Shown here: piece by piece, positions 47,686 through 59,433 of the stretch
Layout of the letters: every line of letters begins with the position of its first letter
How positions within the stretch are numbered: the stretch's first letter is position 1
Source of the DNA: Histoplasma ohiense
Taxonomy: Eukaryota > Ascomycota > Eurotiomycetes > Onygenales > Ajellomycetaceae
Direction of reading: 5' to 3'
Assembly: GCA_017607445.1 (NCBI GenBank)
Contig: JAEVHH010000007.1
Location: 682,001-746,000 of the forward strand
Length of the DNA: 64,000 nt
Position numbers and translations under genes: made by a program
The notes under the pieces: model-generated
What the model was told of the DNA's origin: nothing
Databases searched by the model: none
What the model saw: only the letters and a program-made list of their open reading frames with translations

Positions 47686-49083
47686 ATGTCGACTCCGATC
47701 CCTACTACCCCAAAGGGTCCTCGCAACCCTCGCCGGAATCGAAAAAACTCCAAGGCGGGCACCCCCGCCAATAATGCATTCCGCAGCGGACCCTCAAACC
47801 AAAAGCTCAAACACTTCACTCCTACCCCTTCTCGTTCCAGCCCACCAAGCCCCAGTCCTGGAGAAGCTTCCAATACCACTGCTTCTGATGGCGCATCACA
47901 AAAGAAGAAAGTGAGGCCTGGGAAGAAGAATAATGCCCAGTCCTCAAACCCTTCCCCAATGACCAACTGTTCATCCTTGGGCCACGGCCACTCAGCATCA
48001 CAACCCAACATATCATCCACCCTCAAAGATGGCACGCATTATGCTGGTCCAACATTCCATGCGTCTCCTGCCCCCTCTGCTTTGCCTATTCCAACTTTCT
48101 TCTCAAAATCTGTTCCTGATCAGGAAGTTGCGGAATCGCCAGATGGCGAGTCGCGAGAGATATACCCCATAGGCTCTTTCGATCACACACCTACAAAACC
48201 GAGGGCCACGGTTGCTCTTTCAAAAAGCACAGACGAGATTCCGTCACCTTTGGATTTTCTTTTCAAATCTGCAAAGGGGGCGAAAGTTGCGAGTAGACCT
48301 GTCAACAGCGAGACACAATCCGTAAAACCCTCGCCGTCACAGCCAATTCTCCCGAGTCAGGCAAAGGTGACCCCACGGGAAATAACTCCTGGTGCTATTT
48401 TCCCACTTGAGTTGGAATCCCCTGACAATCGCAAGATGGCGATTGGGCCGTCATTTGCTACTCCCTACAAGGACAGGATTAATGCTCTTCGTTCAGCCAG
48501 CTTCCCTTCACGAGCTAACGACAACGTGCCTCTTGACGAAGGGCAGAGGAAAGCCAAAACCGACGCGTTGAAGGATCTGCTACTAAATCCACGACCCCAA
48601 CGCCCGTCCTCTGCATCGCCCAAGGCGCCTAACGACTCAAACATCTTCGGTTCAAGAAGTTCCACGCCACTCGCTCGACACTCCTCCGGTCCGCCAACCC
48701 CAGTTCCTTCGGAGCAGCCTAAAGGTTCCCTAAAAGGTCGCAGTCCAGATAATGGTAGTATTGCACATCAATACCTATCGTCCGTTTGTAATGGCACTCA
48801 ATCGTCTCGAACTCCGTCGTCTAATCTTCGTCGGGAGCTTTCTTCTACAAGTTCTATCGACAGCCCACTTTTGTCGTCTAATGGTAGCCAAGAGAATCCC
48901 AAGCGTTCTCAAACATATGTCAACCTCACGTCGCCCACTCCAAACAGAGTCAATCCCCACTTGAATCCGGCTGTTCCTTCTCCTCGTTTTGGCTATACGC
49001 CTTCTAAACCCCTTGACGCGAAACAGATGGAGGCTGACTTACGCCGCATCCTGAAGCTCGATTCCAACCATAGTCGAGGCTAG
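47686..49083 (+). CDS. PNRC/Edc1-like proline-rich decapping-associated protein
   Basis: Single exon, 465 residues, mostly disordered and Ser/Pro-rich. The one strongly conserved element is at about residues 118-141, HYAGPTFHASPAPSALPIPT followed by FFSK. It fits the YAG-x-x-F plus S-P-x-P-x-x-LP-x-P-x-F motif by which yeast Edc1/Edc2 and animal PNRC2 bind the Dcp1 EVH1 domain and stimulate Dcp2 decapping. A second conserved patch (SPLDFLFKSAK) follows at about 187, and the C-terminus has an amphipathic MEADLRRILKLDS helix. I infer a cytoplasmic mRNA-decay role, from the motif only. The N-terminus is basic (RNPRRNRKNSK), suitable for RNA binding. The ATG is the first in frame after an upstream stop. 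Confidence 0.75.
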   Translation: MSTPIPTTPKGPRNPRRNRKNSKAGTPANNAFRSGPSNQKLKHFTPTPSRSSPPSPSPGEASNTTASDGASQKKKVRPGKKNNAQSSNPSPMTNCSSLGHGHSASQPNISSTLKDGTHYAGPTFHASPAPSALPIPTFFSKSVPDQEVAESPDGESREIYPIGSFDHTPTKPRATVALSKSTDEIPSPLDFLFKSAKGAKVASRPVNSETQSVKPSPSQPILPSQAKVTPREITPGAIFPLELESPDNRKMAIGPSFATPYKDRINALRSASFPSRANDNVPLDEGQRKAKTDALKDLLLNPRPQRPSSASPKAPNDSNIFGSRSSTPLARHSSGPPTPVPSEQPKGSLKGRSPDNGSIAHQYLSSVCNGTQSSRTPSSNLRRELSSTSSIDSPLLSSNGSQENPKRSQTYVNLTSPTPNRVNPHLNPAVPSPRFGYTPSKPLDAKQMEADLRRILKLDSNHSRG

Positions 49084-52000
49084 CTTAGTGATGGGGCTTA
49101 GCTGGAGTATCTCACTAGAGTGTTCCCCTTCGATAATTCACCAAACTCATATTTTCCTCGTGCCGCATCGTTTTCTCGACTCCGCTTCGTTCGGCTCCTT
49201 GTTATACTCGGCGTTGATAACCACTAATGTTGAGACAACCTCGCTTTCGCTATGGTTATGGGTTCTCTTTTACACATTTTCTTCCCTAATTTTGATGAAC
49301 TGGTCCAGTTGTTACTCGTATCGTCGCGCCATTCCCAGGAGCGTTAAACTTACAAGGCTTCGGTTTCTTTTTCTTTCTTTTTATTTCCCCTTCGTCCTTT
49401 CTTGTTTCCTTTTAGTATTGCTTGTTTTATATCTTCTTCACTCATCTTTTTTGGTTTCATGGCCCCTGGTGAGATGTATCGACATGATTATATGACTGGT
49501 TGGCTTGGAGCATATTAGTTGCAAGATGTCCATTTTGTGTCCGGCTCTTTTCCTTTACGTTACCTCCTTTTCTTATTCCCCTTTCGCTTTCCGTTTGCAC
49601 GGCGTCTAGAGGGCATATGGAGGGATGCCATGGAAGGGAGTTTTTTTTTCTTTTTTTTATACAGGAAAAATTAGGATGCTGGGAGTAGGAATACCGCGAG
49701 GGCCAGGGATTTGTTTACTGGTTTCATGTTATTGGCCAGGCTTACCTGGGACGGCTCCCCGTTTCCACGCGCATACCAGAACCATTGCCTGTGAAAGCTT
49801 TTCTTTCTTTTCTACTTTTTCATGTCCCTAGCACCATATTTCCCAAGTGCTTGGGATGGCTTTTCCTGTTCTTTTCCCCCCACCTCCTCGTCCTGCAACC
49901 CTTTCTCCTCTTCATATCCACAGTTCCAGCTTACGGCTGCTAAATACAAACGGCCATGCTTCCTCCTGTTGTTTGCCTTGGTAACTCATCACACTCACCT
50001 GTTTCGATTTCCTTGTATTCTTTTTCTCCCATTTTCAATTCTGCTACCCCCTTTTTTTTTTTTTTTTTTTTTTTTGACTTTGCTTCCCACCCCCAAGTCA
50101 TTCATTTTGAGATTTTCTCTCAAACATTTTTTTTCGTTTCCCTTCTGTGAACAGCGATTTTCTTTGGTCTGTTTCTCTGCCACTTCCCTCCTTTAATTTC
50201 TATGTTTCTATGTTTAATTATCATTCTACCAGTCAATCACTTTCACCCATTTATTCATTCATTCAGTCATTCATTCCTTTTTTTCTTCTGGAAGGCTGAC
50301 TAGCATTTGTGCGTATGTGTGTTTACCGTGTTGTAGTTTGCTTTACCTTCAAAGTTCACAACCTTGGAAGTGATACGCTATTTTAGTTAGCCCAGTCATG
50401 ATGCCATCAAATCAAATGCACACTCTTTTTTTCAACATCCCTAAGCTGATTTTGATTATTCTTCATTCATTTCAATTTTTTTTTTTTTTTTTTTTTCATT
50501 TAAGTAAATAAACCATAGGAAATTGCTACCTTCGTGAGACATAAAAACCTATGTCTGTGATGCAGATCAACTGCTACTATTTCTTGATGACAATACTCAG
50601 GGTTATTCCTGAAAATCAAGGCAAGAAGAATCAATCAGATGTATTTAAGTTTAATTTATTTAGTTACTACTCCGTATTATTATTATCATTACTATTTTTT
50701 TAAAAAAAAATAATTTTATTTTATTACTTTTTTTTCTACTTTTCTATATATGTGAAATAATCATTGATTGGCTTTTCCCCACATCTCTCCACATCTCTCT
50801 CTCTCTTTTCCGTGGTAAAAAGTTTCCCTTGCCGCTTGCATCGTTCGCCCCCTGCGCGCCTCCTCGCGATTTTTAAGGGCGTTAGGGCGTTTCTCGCCAG
50901 CCGCTACCAGGGCACCACGACCAGGTCCCCCCCGGGCAGCGGCGTGCAAAACCTGCATATTCGGGGCGTTTTCGCCACACAACAAGAATAAAATGATTCG
51001 AGTCAAATATGTGTTGGCAGTGCGGGAGTGTGGCCCTGCTTCACACAACACACAGCAATCATGTTCCCCCTTGCTCTCTCGGTGGGCAGATCGTTGCGGA
51101 TCGAGGGTGGCGGGGGATCCACTCCCGTGTTGGCAAGCCAGGAAAAGAACGAGAGTGATTTATTTGGTCATTCTTAGTTGGTGATAGACAAATTAAAAAA
51201 AATAAAAATAAAAATTATGTAGAAGAAAAGAAAATGGGGCTTTGGATTTATGACACACACCAACTCTGTGCAAGCACCGAAGTTTGGCGGGTGGGAAGGG
51301 GGGGATTAAATTATTTTTAAATTTCGGAGATTACTTTTTTTTTTTTTTTTAGCTGTTCGCCTTTTGTCCCATTTTCATTCCCTTATCGACGGGACAGAAG
51401 AATGCGAATGGGAGATGAGGCAGCGTTAGACACAACCGTTTGTGCTCTGGCGATTGGTGGTCCACTGATTTGGGGACAGAGAATTCTTTTTTTTAACTTT
51501 TTCAGTTTCAGGTACAGAAGTTACGCTGCGTAAACATCTCACGTCCACAGAAATGTCTACCAGACGGGGGGCCGAAAGCAGGCGAAAGAAGAAGAAGAAG
51601 AAGACGTGAACAGCCAGTTCTCCAAAGAAAAAAAGGGGGGGGGAAGGAGTAGTTACTAGTAATCATTAGATAAGACTAGGACAAAATGAAGGATCGATAT
51701 ACAATAACAATATGAAACTGCACAGAGCGTGGCGTGGAGAGGTGCCTGTCTGAAGGAGAGTATGCTCCGTAGCAAGGGAAACGATAGATGTCGATAGACG
51801 TGTATGACACAATACATAGCATCCACCTATTGCCGTTTTCTATCAACACTGGATGTTTTTTTTAGCAGCGAAGTTGTCAATAACAACTGGTTGGTGGTGT
51901 GCGGTGAGCGAGCACGGCCGTGCCTAAGTACCAGGTACCGTCTGCCACGCCCGGGATAGGCCTGTTTCTGGGTACCGGTACCCGCGCTGTTTATTGGCTG

Positions 52001-52518
52001 CTGGGGGCTCGCTTTTTCCCTCCAACGCGAATTCCAGCTCCAACTTCGACGTCAACTCCCACGCCAACTCCAACTTTCTGTTCATCGTCTCCCTACCGGC
52101 TACGCTGCGATCTGCCTTGGCCGTCAACCAAGACATTGGGCACTCTTCTCTTGCTCCACGCGACCTGCCAATCTCTCTGTGTCTTTCCTTGGCCTAGACC
52201 CGCTTCTCGTGCTCGTTCTTCCTGCATCCGCCCTTCTCTAGGCCTTTTTGTCCCTGGATGAAGCGCCGTCGGTTCGTTATACCTCCCTTGACGGAAGAAC
52301 AGCACCCCGCGCGTGGCATTGTCGATCAGCTTGCTGGATATACTTTTCTTCCATGGTTGCAATCTTTATCTGGCTGGGAATTGCTGTCAGTCTGTGATTG
52401 TTGACACCAGAGTCGAACCCTTCCGCGTTCTGGATGACCCCCTTGATCCGCGTCGAACTCTCTCTAAATACAGCCGTCTTCTATCCAAATCTCATCTAAC
52501 TCCTTTTCTCACCCCGCC
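49084..52518. other. Long spacer, pyrimidine-rich in its first 1.2 kb
   Basis: From about 49,090 to 50,300 the + strand is rich in T and C, including a T run at 50,051-50,075. This may be an extended 3' untranslated region of the preceding gene. The middle is AT-rich (50,640-50,760). From about 51,900 CT-rich sequence leads to the Smi1 start, as expected of a fungal promoter/leader. I see no separate gene. Confidence 0.55.
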
Positions 52519-54333
52519 ATGGCGTCCTCGTAAGTGTTATATACTAATAGTTGAATGGATGGATGCTTTGCGTTGCCTCTCTCGTCCCCCTCCCTCCACT
52601 CGCAGTGATAATGGAAACTGACCCGCTAATTTCTTCGAAGTCTGGGCTCGGCATTTCGCTCCTTCTGGCATACCATGACCTCTAATGACAGACACGCCTC
52701 CCACGACTCTCCCTATCGAACCGGACAGCATGTTCCCCTTAGCCAGAACCGCAATGCTCCTCTCACATCCGTGGCTACAAGCGCTGTCGAATCTCGTGCA
52801 GATCTAAGCTTCGAAGAAAATCCCGCCAAACGATCCTCCAGTCCTGCGTGGTCAGGTTCCCATGGGGGAGTCACCTCTCCCGTTAGACCCTACTCGCCAG
52901 GCATGAGGTCGTTATCCTCCCAGCAGAGAAGGTCTAATGAACTCAGTAGCTCGGATGGTGTTGCTCCGACGGAAATACAAATGCAGAGTTTCCATGCCGG
53001 CGCCCCGCCCCCTCCACCTGTCTCACATTCTTGGAAAAAGATCGATCAATGGGCAGAAAGCAACTACGAAGAACTTTACGATCAATTGTGCGAAGGGTGC
53101 TCGCAGAATGATGTGAACGAGCTGGAACATGAACTGGATTGCACTCTTCCACTAGAGGTTCGGGAATCTCTGCAAATTCACGACGGACAAGAACGCGGTG
53201 GAAGACCAACAGGTATTATATTCGGCTGCATGTTGCTCGACTGCGAGGAAATCGTTCAGGAATGGAAAAATTGGAGGACTGTGAACGAAGAATTCCTCAG
53301 TACAACTACTGTTACGCCTCCTCAACCACCCATGAAAGCCTTTGGTGGAAGCTCCGCCGCTTCCTCTTCATCAGCGCCTCCGCCACCACCACCTCAAATA
53401 GGCTCGAACCCGCTATGGAGACAGGAATTGTTGGACAAACAAGATTCGCAACCACCAAAGGCCATCCAGAAAGCATATGCCCACCCCAGCTGGATCCCTC
53501 TGGCTCGTGACTGGGGTGGAAACAACATTGCTGTTGACTTGGCCCCAGGGCCAGCGGGGAAATGGGGCCAGGTTATCATATTTGGCCGTGACTATGATTG
53601 CAAATACGTTGTTGCAAGATCATGGGCCGCCTTTCTTGCCATTGTTGCCGAGGATCTTTGCTCCCCAAAATCCTTCGTGGACGACGAATCTGGCGAACTC
53701 AAGCTGAAGCAATTTAAACAACCAGGTGTTGAACCTCCATATCTCGAAATCCTACGCTGGCGAACAGATCAAAAATACAGCCGGAGGCCTCCGAGGAGAA
53801 AGACACCGAACGGACTCGGTGTGAATACCGGTGTGAATGGAAGCAGAGATTCTCCTTACGGGAGCCCAACAACAGCTGTCGGCGGAGATGAACGGGGACG
53901 ATCTCCCCATCGATTCCCTACCCGAGGACCAAACGCAAGCCCGAAAACAGGATTTGGGGTCTCGAGCCCTCTCGCTCGAGTCACTGAAGAAACAACCTCG
54001 CCAGTGGGCCCCGGCAGCAATAACAACAAAATCGACGGCACCGCTTCTCTGAATTCCGATGCAACCAAGAGTCCCAATGGCGTTGCTGATGCTGCCTCTT
54101 CCACTACCACGACAACATCGACAACATCGACAACAACGACAGCAACAGCATCGTCAGAAAACTCCAAGAGCGACGTTGCAACCGATGATCCTCCAGAAAC
54201 AGGCCCTTCTGCCGCACCGTCGAAGGAGAAAGAGAAGGAAAAGGACAAGCGCAGAAGTAACCTGCCTAGCCCACGTTCATCGACGGGACTTGATGCGGAT
54301 GCTTTGGAAGGGATGAAGAGCATTGCTATCTAA
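52519..54333 (+). CDS. smi1: Smi1/Knr4 cell-wall assembly regulator
   Basis: Regulator linking the cell-wall integrity (Slt2/calcineurin) pathway to beta-glucan synthesis. The coding region begins with an 11-nt exon (52519-52529, ATG GCG TCC TC). A 111-bp intron (GTAAGT, a GCTAAT branch site, acceptor GAAG) is followed by exon 2 at 52641-54333. The joined start reads MASSLGSAFRSFWHTMTSND, like homologues as I remember them, and gives 567 residues. The SMI1/KNR4 domain begins at about residue 135 (SWKKIDQWAESNYEELYDQL) with IIFGCMLLDCEEIVQEW. After a Pro-rich insert it resumes as WIPLARDWGGNNIAVDLAPG and VIIFGRDYDCKYVV. Both termini are disordered; the tail carries Ser/Thr runs and a Lys/Glu-rich patch. 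Translation from the ATG at 52675 alone would lose only the first 15 residues. Confidence 0.92.
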
Positions 54334-56313
54334 AAGAGAGACGAAGAAATGAGAGAAAATACATTAGAAAACATAAATCACAACATTTCTAGGCGGCAAA
54401 TGGTTTCTACTTCTTTTCTAGGGTCTTTCCTCCCTGCTTGTTGATCACCCTTCTCTTTATCTCCTGCTTGATGTTTCCCTCCCCTCTAACTCACATTAGA
54501 TAATGGAGGTGATCTAGGAACTTTGAGTTAGGAAGTCGGGGGGAAGGGAGGAGTTGTCTGCTTGATGGGTCAACTGGTTGCATGGCTGCATGCTGTATAT
54601 GTTCATATTTTGTTGGGCGGGAGCAAAGTTGTAGGTAGCCCTTACTTATTCTAATCGAAGGGCTACCACGTCTTATGTTTCCCGCTTCTTCTAATCCCCT
54701 GTTGTCGGCCTCCCTGTCCGGTTTGTGTTCCTTCTCTTCGCTTTTCATTTCTTTTTCATCCTTATATCTTCTCCTGGCTGCTGCTTTTTTTTTACTAATT
54801 ATTCATATTTCCCTTTTCCACTTTTTCACTTTGCTCTGCTTGGCTTGCTTGCTATTCTCTTCTCTTCATTTTCTTCTGTCATGTTATTGTGGTTTTAACC
54901 ACTCATCGCGCAGGCCGATTAGCAACCTGTGCCCAATCCTCAAATGTATAGAACATAACTGTTTTTGCCTATTTGTTTTATACTCATAGCTACCTCCCCC
55001 CCTCGTCCCCCCATTTTTGTTTTTAAGGTTTCTACGTTTCTTTTCTTTTCTTTTATTTATGCCTTCTTTTCGGTTCCTTCGTCCATCTTCTCTCTTGCCT
55101 TTCTTTCTTCTCAGACACATCTCAATCCCAAAGCTTTTTCATGATTGCCAAAAACTCGGAGCATTCATGCATGGCATTTTTCTGTATTAATTTATCTTCT
55201 TTCTTTCTAATTGTAAATTCTCGCTCCCTCCCTCTCTCTTACTTTTTGTAAACCTGCGGTCCTCATGTTTCTCTCGTTCTTTTCATAGCAACAATTTAAT
55301 CATTACAGATCTGTGCGCCTGGTTTGTATGGCTTGTACTCATTCTTCCAATCCACTGCCCCCACCGAATCTCTGGTGCATCCATCCTCCCTTGTTCGACA
55401 ACTTCTGCTCCCGGATAATAAAGTGTGTACATATGCTGTTCTCATCGTGTTGTTTCTTATATCTCAAGTCAGCCTTTTGTTTTCCCCTTCCTTTGGCTCC
55501 TACCTCGCCATTCGCATCATGTATGCTACGTATGTATAGTTAACTATTTTAACATTTAACAACATTTATTTTATTTTCTTTGCCTCTTTGCTGACGGATG
55601 GTCCCTCCTGGTATATATATTTATATATATATACTCTATGAGTACTAGGAATATTTAACAAGTGCTATTTTCATTTCTGCTACTTCTATTCTCCTACTTT
55701 TTGTCCATATTCTGAGACAGGTATATGCATATATTATTCATTCAATGCGTTCGGAGGCATGTACTATACATACTATCATGGTTATCGTAGAATCGGTTTA
55801 CGTGGAAGTCAGAATAGTAATAATTAATGGCTGCCTCGCTTCCTTGGTTTCGTCTGCATTCTCTCGTTTCCTCTCCTTTCCTTATTGGCCTCGTGATAGG
55901 CGTCTTCCGGCCCGCTCAAAACTCAGACTCCCTCTCGTCTTCCAAAATATGACAAGGCTAGTTAGTGGCTGCAAGTCGTGCGATTGCGCGAAGGAGGGGT
56001 TCCCAGTCAAAGGGGTGCATCGTCAACTTCCCACCAGGTCAACAGCTAGCCTGGCAGGCTGGGAAATAGCAGATCCGAAATAGCAGGCAATTTATTTAAG
56101 AAAAGAAAACAAAAAATGCCACGGCCGACTACAACAGATCGGGTTACCCAATGGCATCCATTCGAATATCCTTGATATATGTCTTTCGGAATGGCCGTAG
56201 GGAAGGCTTATGAATGACTAGTAACGCCGACCGAAAGCATTGAATAATGCTCACATCCACATGAGTATATCTCCAAATTCCCGCAAATAATCCATAAACA
56301 ACTAGCATCCTTC
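54334..56313. other. Convergent spacer, strongly pyrimidine-rich
   Basis: Between the 3' ends of smi1 and the TXNDC9-like gene. From about 54,660 to 55,700 the + strand is dominated by T and C. I see no gene; the open frames give low-complexity Leu/Ser/Phe peptides. Short TA runs lie near 55,612-55,632. Confidence 0.55.
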
Positions 56314-57063
56314 TCAATCCCAATCATCATCGCCATCATCGTCATCACCCACCTCCCGACCCCTCCTCACCCCACCCCTGATCCCCCTTCCACTCCGTTC
56401 CCTCCGAACTTCCTCATCCTCCTCCCCATCAATGTCACTCCCAACCTCATCCCCCTCCCCAATCCGCCGCTTAACCAAGCAACCCTGCCGCAACAACCTC
56501 CTCTCCAGCTCTCCCGACCGAAACTCCTCATCAGCGTCTTGCCGCCCGCCGTACCCCAGCCCCTCAAACCCCACAATCCTCTCCACGCCCACCCCGTCCA
56601 CAAACCCAATCACGCACGGCAGCACCTTCACCTTTAGCTTCTCCACGACGAATGGTATCCTGCGAACATCCACGGTTGCGAAGCGGGTCTCGTGATGGAG
56701 GCCTGCGAGGGCGTGGATGTGTCTGTCCATCACAGCGCAGCGCGCGAAGTCCGGGTGGGAGAAGTGGATGACGCAGCGGGGGTGGCGGGTTGTGAAGTCG
56801 AGGAGGGATTGGTCGGATGGGAGTGTGGGGACGAGGGTATTTTGGAAAGTTGTGGCGTTATTATTATCGTCGAGTTCGTTGCTGTTGCTGCTGTTCTTTT
56901 GATGTTGTTCTCGTTGCTGTTGGGCGCGGGCCGCTAGTTCTGATTGCAGCTGTTCGATGCGCTGGGTTTTGTAAGAGGGGTTATCTTCTTCTCTTTCGAG
57001 GGCGGCGAAGAGGGCGTCGTTGTCGTCTTCATCGGAGGGGAGGTCGTGGTTGCGGGGTGGCAT
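56314..57063 (-). CDS. TXNDC9/Plp1-like thioredoxin-fold protein
   Basis: Single exon, 249 residues, close to family length. Phosducin-like Plp1/TXNDC9 proteins bind the CCT chaperonin and modulate tubulin/actin folding. An acidic N-terminus with a helical, Gln-rich segment (EQLQSELAARAQQQREQHQK, about 38-57) precedes the thioredoxin-like domain: HPRCVIHFSHPDFARCAVMD, RHIHALAGLHHETRFATVDV, and then PFVVEKLKVKVLPCVIGFVD followed by GVGVERIVGFEGLG. The CxxC pair of true thioredoxins is absent, as in the family (the site reads FARC). The C-terminus is longer than in yeast and very acidic (DDDDGDDDWD). It is convergent with smi1. Confidence 0.9.
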   Translation of the reverse strand: MPPRNHDLPSDEDDNDALFAALEREEDNPSYKTQRIEQLQSELAARAQQQREQHQKNSSNSNELDDNNNATTFQNTLVPTLPSDQSLLDFTTRHPRCVIHFSHPDFARCAVMDRHIHALAGLHHETRFATVDVRRIPFVVEKLKVKVLPCVIGFVDGVGVERIVGFEGLGYGGRQDADEEFRSGELERRLLRQGCLVKRRIGEGDEVGSDIDGEEDEEVRRERSGRGIRGGVRRGREVGDDDDGDDDWD

Positions 57064-59419
57064 GTTGGACGGGGGAGGAAGATAGCCTCTTCTAAGTAGG
57101 GACTATTTTCCAGTGGGCATGGGGGAGGGTTTTTGTGGGGGAGAGGGATTGGAATCTATATGTCCTATACCTTAAATTGAGGTATGTGAAGCTGGTTGAA
57201 GCTGGAATGTGAACAAATTTGTAAACTGGAAGCCGAGATAAAATAACTGCTAACTGCCGAAAAGATCGAGCCAGGCCAGGGTTTGATTGGTTGATGCGGT
57301 GCTTATTTTGCTTATTCTCTGCCAATAAGATGTAACATTCCAAGGTTCTGAATTAATTAAAACCTATATACTTGGCGATGAGGAGTTCTACAGAGAATGA
57401 AAGAAATAAAAAAAAAAAAAAAAATACTGGGCTAGAATAATTGAATGGCATATGTTGCACTAGAGAACTACAATTCATTCAGGCCATAGCACTACTTTTG
57501 CATTCAACAATTCCATCTTATAGGGCATAATAGCCACTGAATATGCCGTACTTCACGTTGTGTGGTGAAAGGTTTCGGTGAAGCGCAACGGCTATATCGT
57601 TCAAACGTCCTTGCAACATGTTGTCATTCAAGGTGTATCGCAGAGGTGAAGTTGGTCTTGAAAGTATATATATACGTGCTAAAGGAAAGGGAGACATGAG
57701 CATCGTTGCTGGCTAATGGATAGGGTGCTGTTAAGCTAGCCCATGGTTAAAACTTAGGTTTGGCTTACCACGGCACAATAGTTCTTGGTAGCAGGAGTTG
57801 TAATGGCTCCAGTCATGTTCGATTCGATGTTCATGTAGATAGATATATAGTCATAATAAACCCTCTACTTTCATCCATAAGTGCCTGAATATATGCATGA
57901 CTGCTCGTGTTGTTTGACAAGCAGCATTTCCCAGTCCTCTCATATCCCTCGTTTATTGTTCCAGGATTGTGAAACACTCCTCAATGGACTGTCGCTGAGA
58001 ATATTCTCAGAATATCCGCGGTTGAATTTGATGAAGATGCGGATATATTCCGTTTGCAATGTCCGCAAGCTTGTACTGGACCTGAATGAACCATGCATAG
58101 CACAGTACATGTGAACTTCAGGAACGTCGAATTAGGTTTTCCTTTTTATTTTTATTTTTATTTTATTTTTTTACCCTTCACTGATCGTTTCAAAACGCTC
58201 CACGTAAAGCGGGAGCCTGAGCTTTGTGTGTGGATCTTGTGGTAGTAGCTTCAACATTTGAATCTAAAGAGCTCTTCCCGAAAAGGACGACAGAAGATGA
58301 TTGCAGTTTATAATTTCCCTGTTTTCTCATTGTTTTCTGGAAACTTCCAGAGGATGTCATCGTTCTCACTACCAAACGATAAGTTGTCACCTAGGCCCTA
58401 TATCAACGGTGTGGCCACGCTCCTAGGAGCATCAGCAAAGCGAGAAAGAATGCAGTAAGTAGATGTTCGGTTGTATATCGATAGACCAAGTTTTTTGCTT
58501 TACCAATACGGAGTAGTTCAAAAGTTGTCCCATGAACTGTAACACACGCATTGACAGCTGTTGACACTAGGGAAGTCAACGCCGGAACACCAGTAGAGTC
58601 TTGACGGCAGAGTAAATTGCTAAGAAAGGTCATCGTGCCCATGTTTCTAATCAGAGTGATTAAGCAACCCCTCTTAGAGAAGCTATTCTGAGGTAAACAT
58701 TCCCGTATCGAGGACTTCGTCGATTTGGACGAAGAGTAAATTCTTTCGAAACAATGCCATTGGTTTTTCTTTGAATCGACCTTAGTCTGATGGAAAAGTT
58801 GTATGGTCTCTAGGTGTTCATTGACACATATCCCGGTAGCAATGTTCACGGCATACTAGGTAACATATTGTCTTTTTTAATGGGATTCGGTGACGGAGCT
58901 AGATTTTGATGGAAGGTTTGCACTTTAATATCTGCGGCACCAAGGCGAACAGTTCCTGGGATTAAATGGGATATTGTTCCAGATTGTACGAGTACGTATT
59001 GTACGAGAATGATACGAGTAACGAGCTCTATGTGAAGGAGGCTGAGAGGAGGCTGAGGATGGGCAAGTTTTGGCGAGCAATACGCGTACGTGTAATACGT
59101 GCGTCATAGGCCACGGCGAAATACGGACGAGCATGCGTAATTTTGGCTGCGGTTCTTCGACCACGAATCAATTAATTCCTATTCGAGACAAAATCCAAAA
59201 AACCAACTTCTCCTTGCTCTGCTGTTTCACTCTGATCCCGCTCCCGTCGTAGGGCTCATTCCACTCACTTAGCATCCGTCCGGACTCGTCACTTTTTTTT
59301 CGTTAGGATTTCTCCTTTTTTTCTTCTTTCTCCGAGTCTGCGGGTGTTTCTCTCGCCATCGCCCCCTTTAATCGCAGCGTCGCGCATTCCTCACCCTACC
59401 TCTAGACAATCAATGCAAA
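57064..59419. other. Divergent spacer without a supportable gene
   Basis: About 2.4 kb between the TXNDC9-like gene and the GDP-mannose transporter, whose promoters it must contain. An A run lies near 57,409-57,424 and a (TTTTA)n patch near 58,143-58,170. Open frames here have no family resemblance. The last 200 bp before 59,420 are CT-rich, as fungal leaders often are. Confidence 0.5.
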
Positions 59420-59433
59420 ATGGAGGACGATAA
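59413..59433 (+). promoter_or_regulatory. Seven-codon uORF overlapping the vrg4 start
   Basis: An ATG seven bases upstream of the main start opens a frame of six codons plus stop (ATG CAA AAT GGA GGA CGA TAA) that overlaps the real start codon in another frame. If the mRNA includes it, initiation must choose between two ATGs seven bases apart. The regulatory effect is inferred. Confidence 0.45.

Noticed and set aside
58403..58849. Minus-strand 148-codon frame between the TXNDC9-like gene and vrg4
   Set aside because: No recognisable motif, and composition is typical of noncoding DNA.
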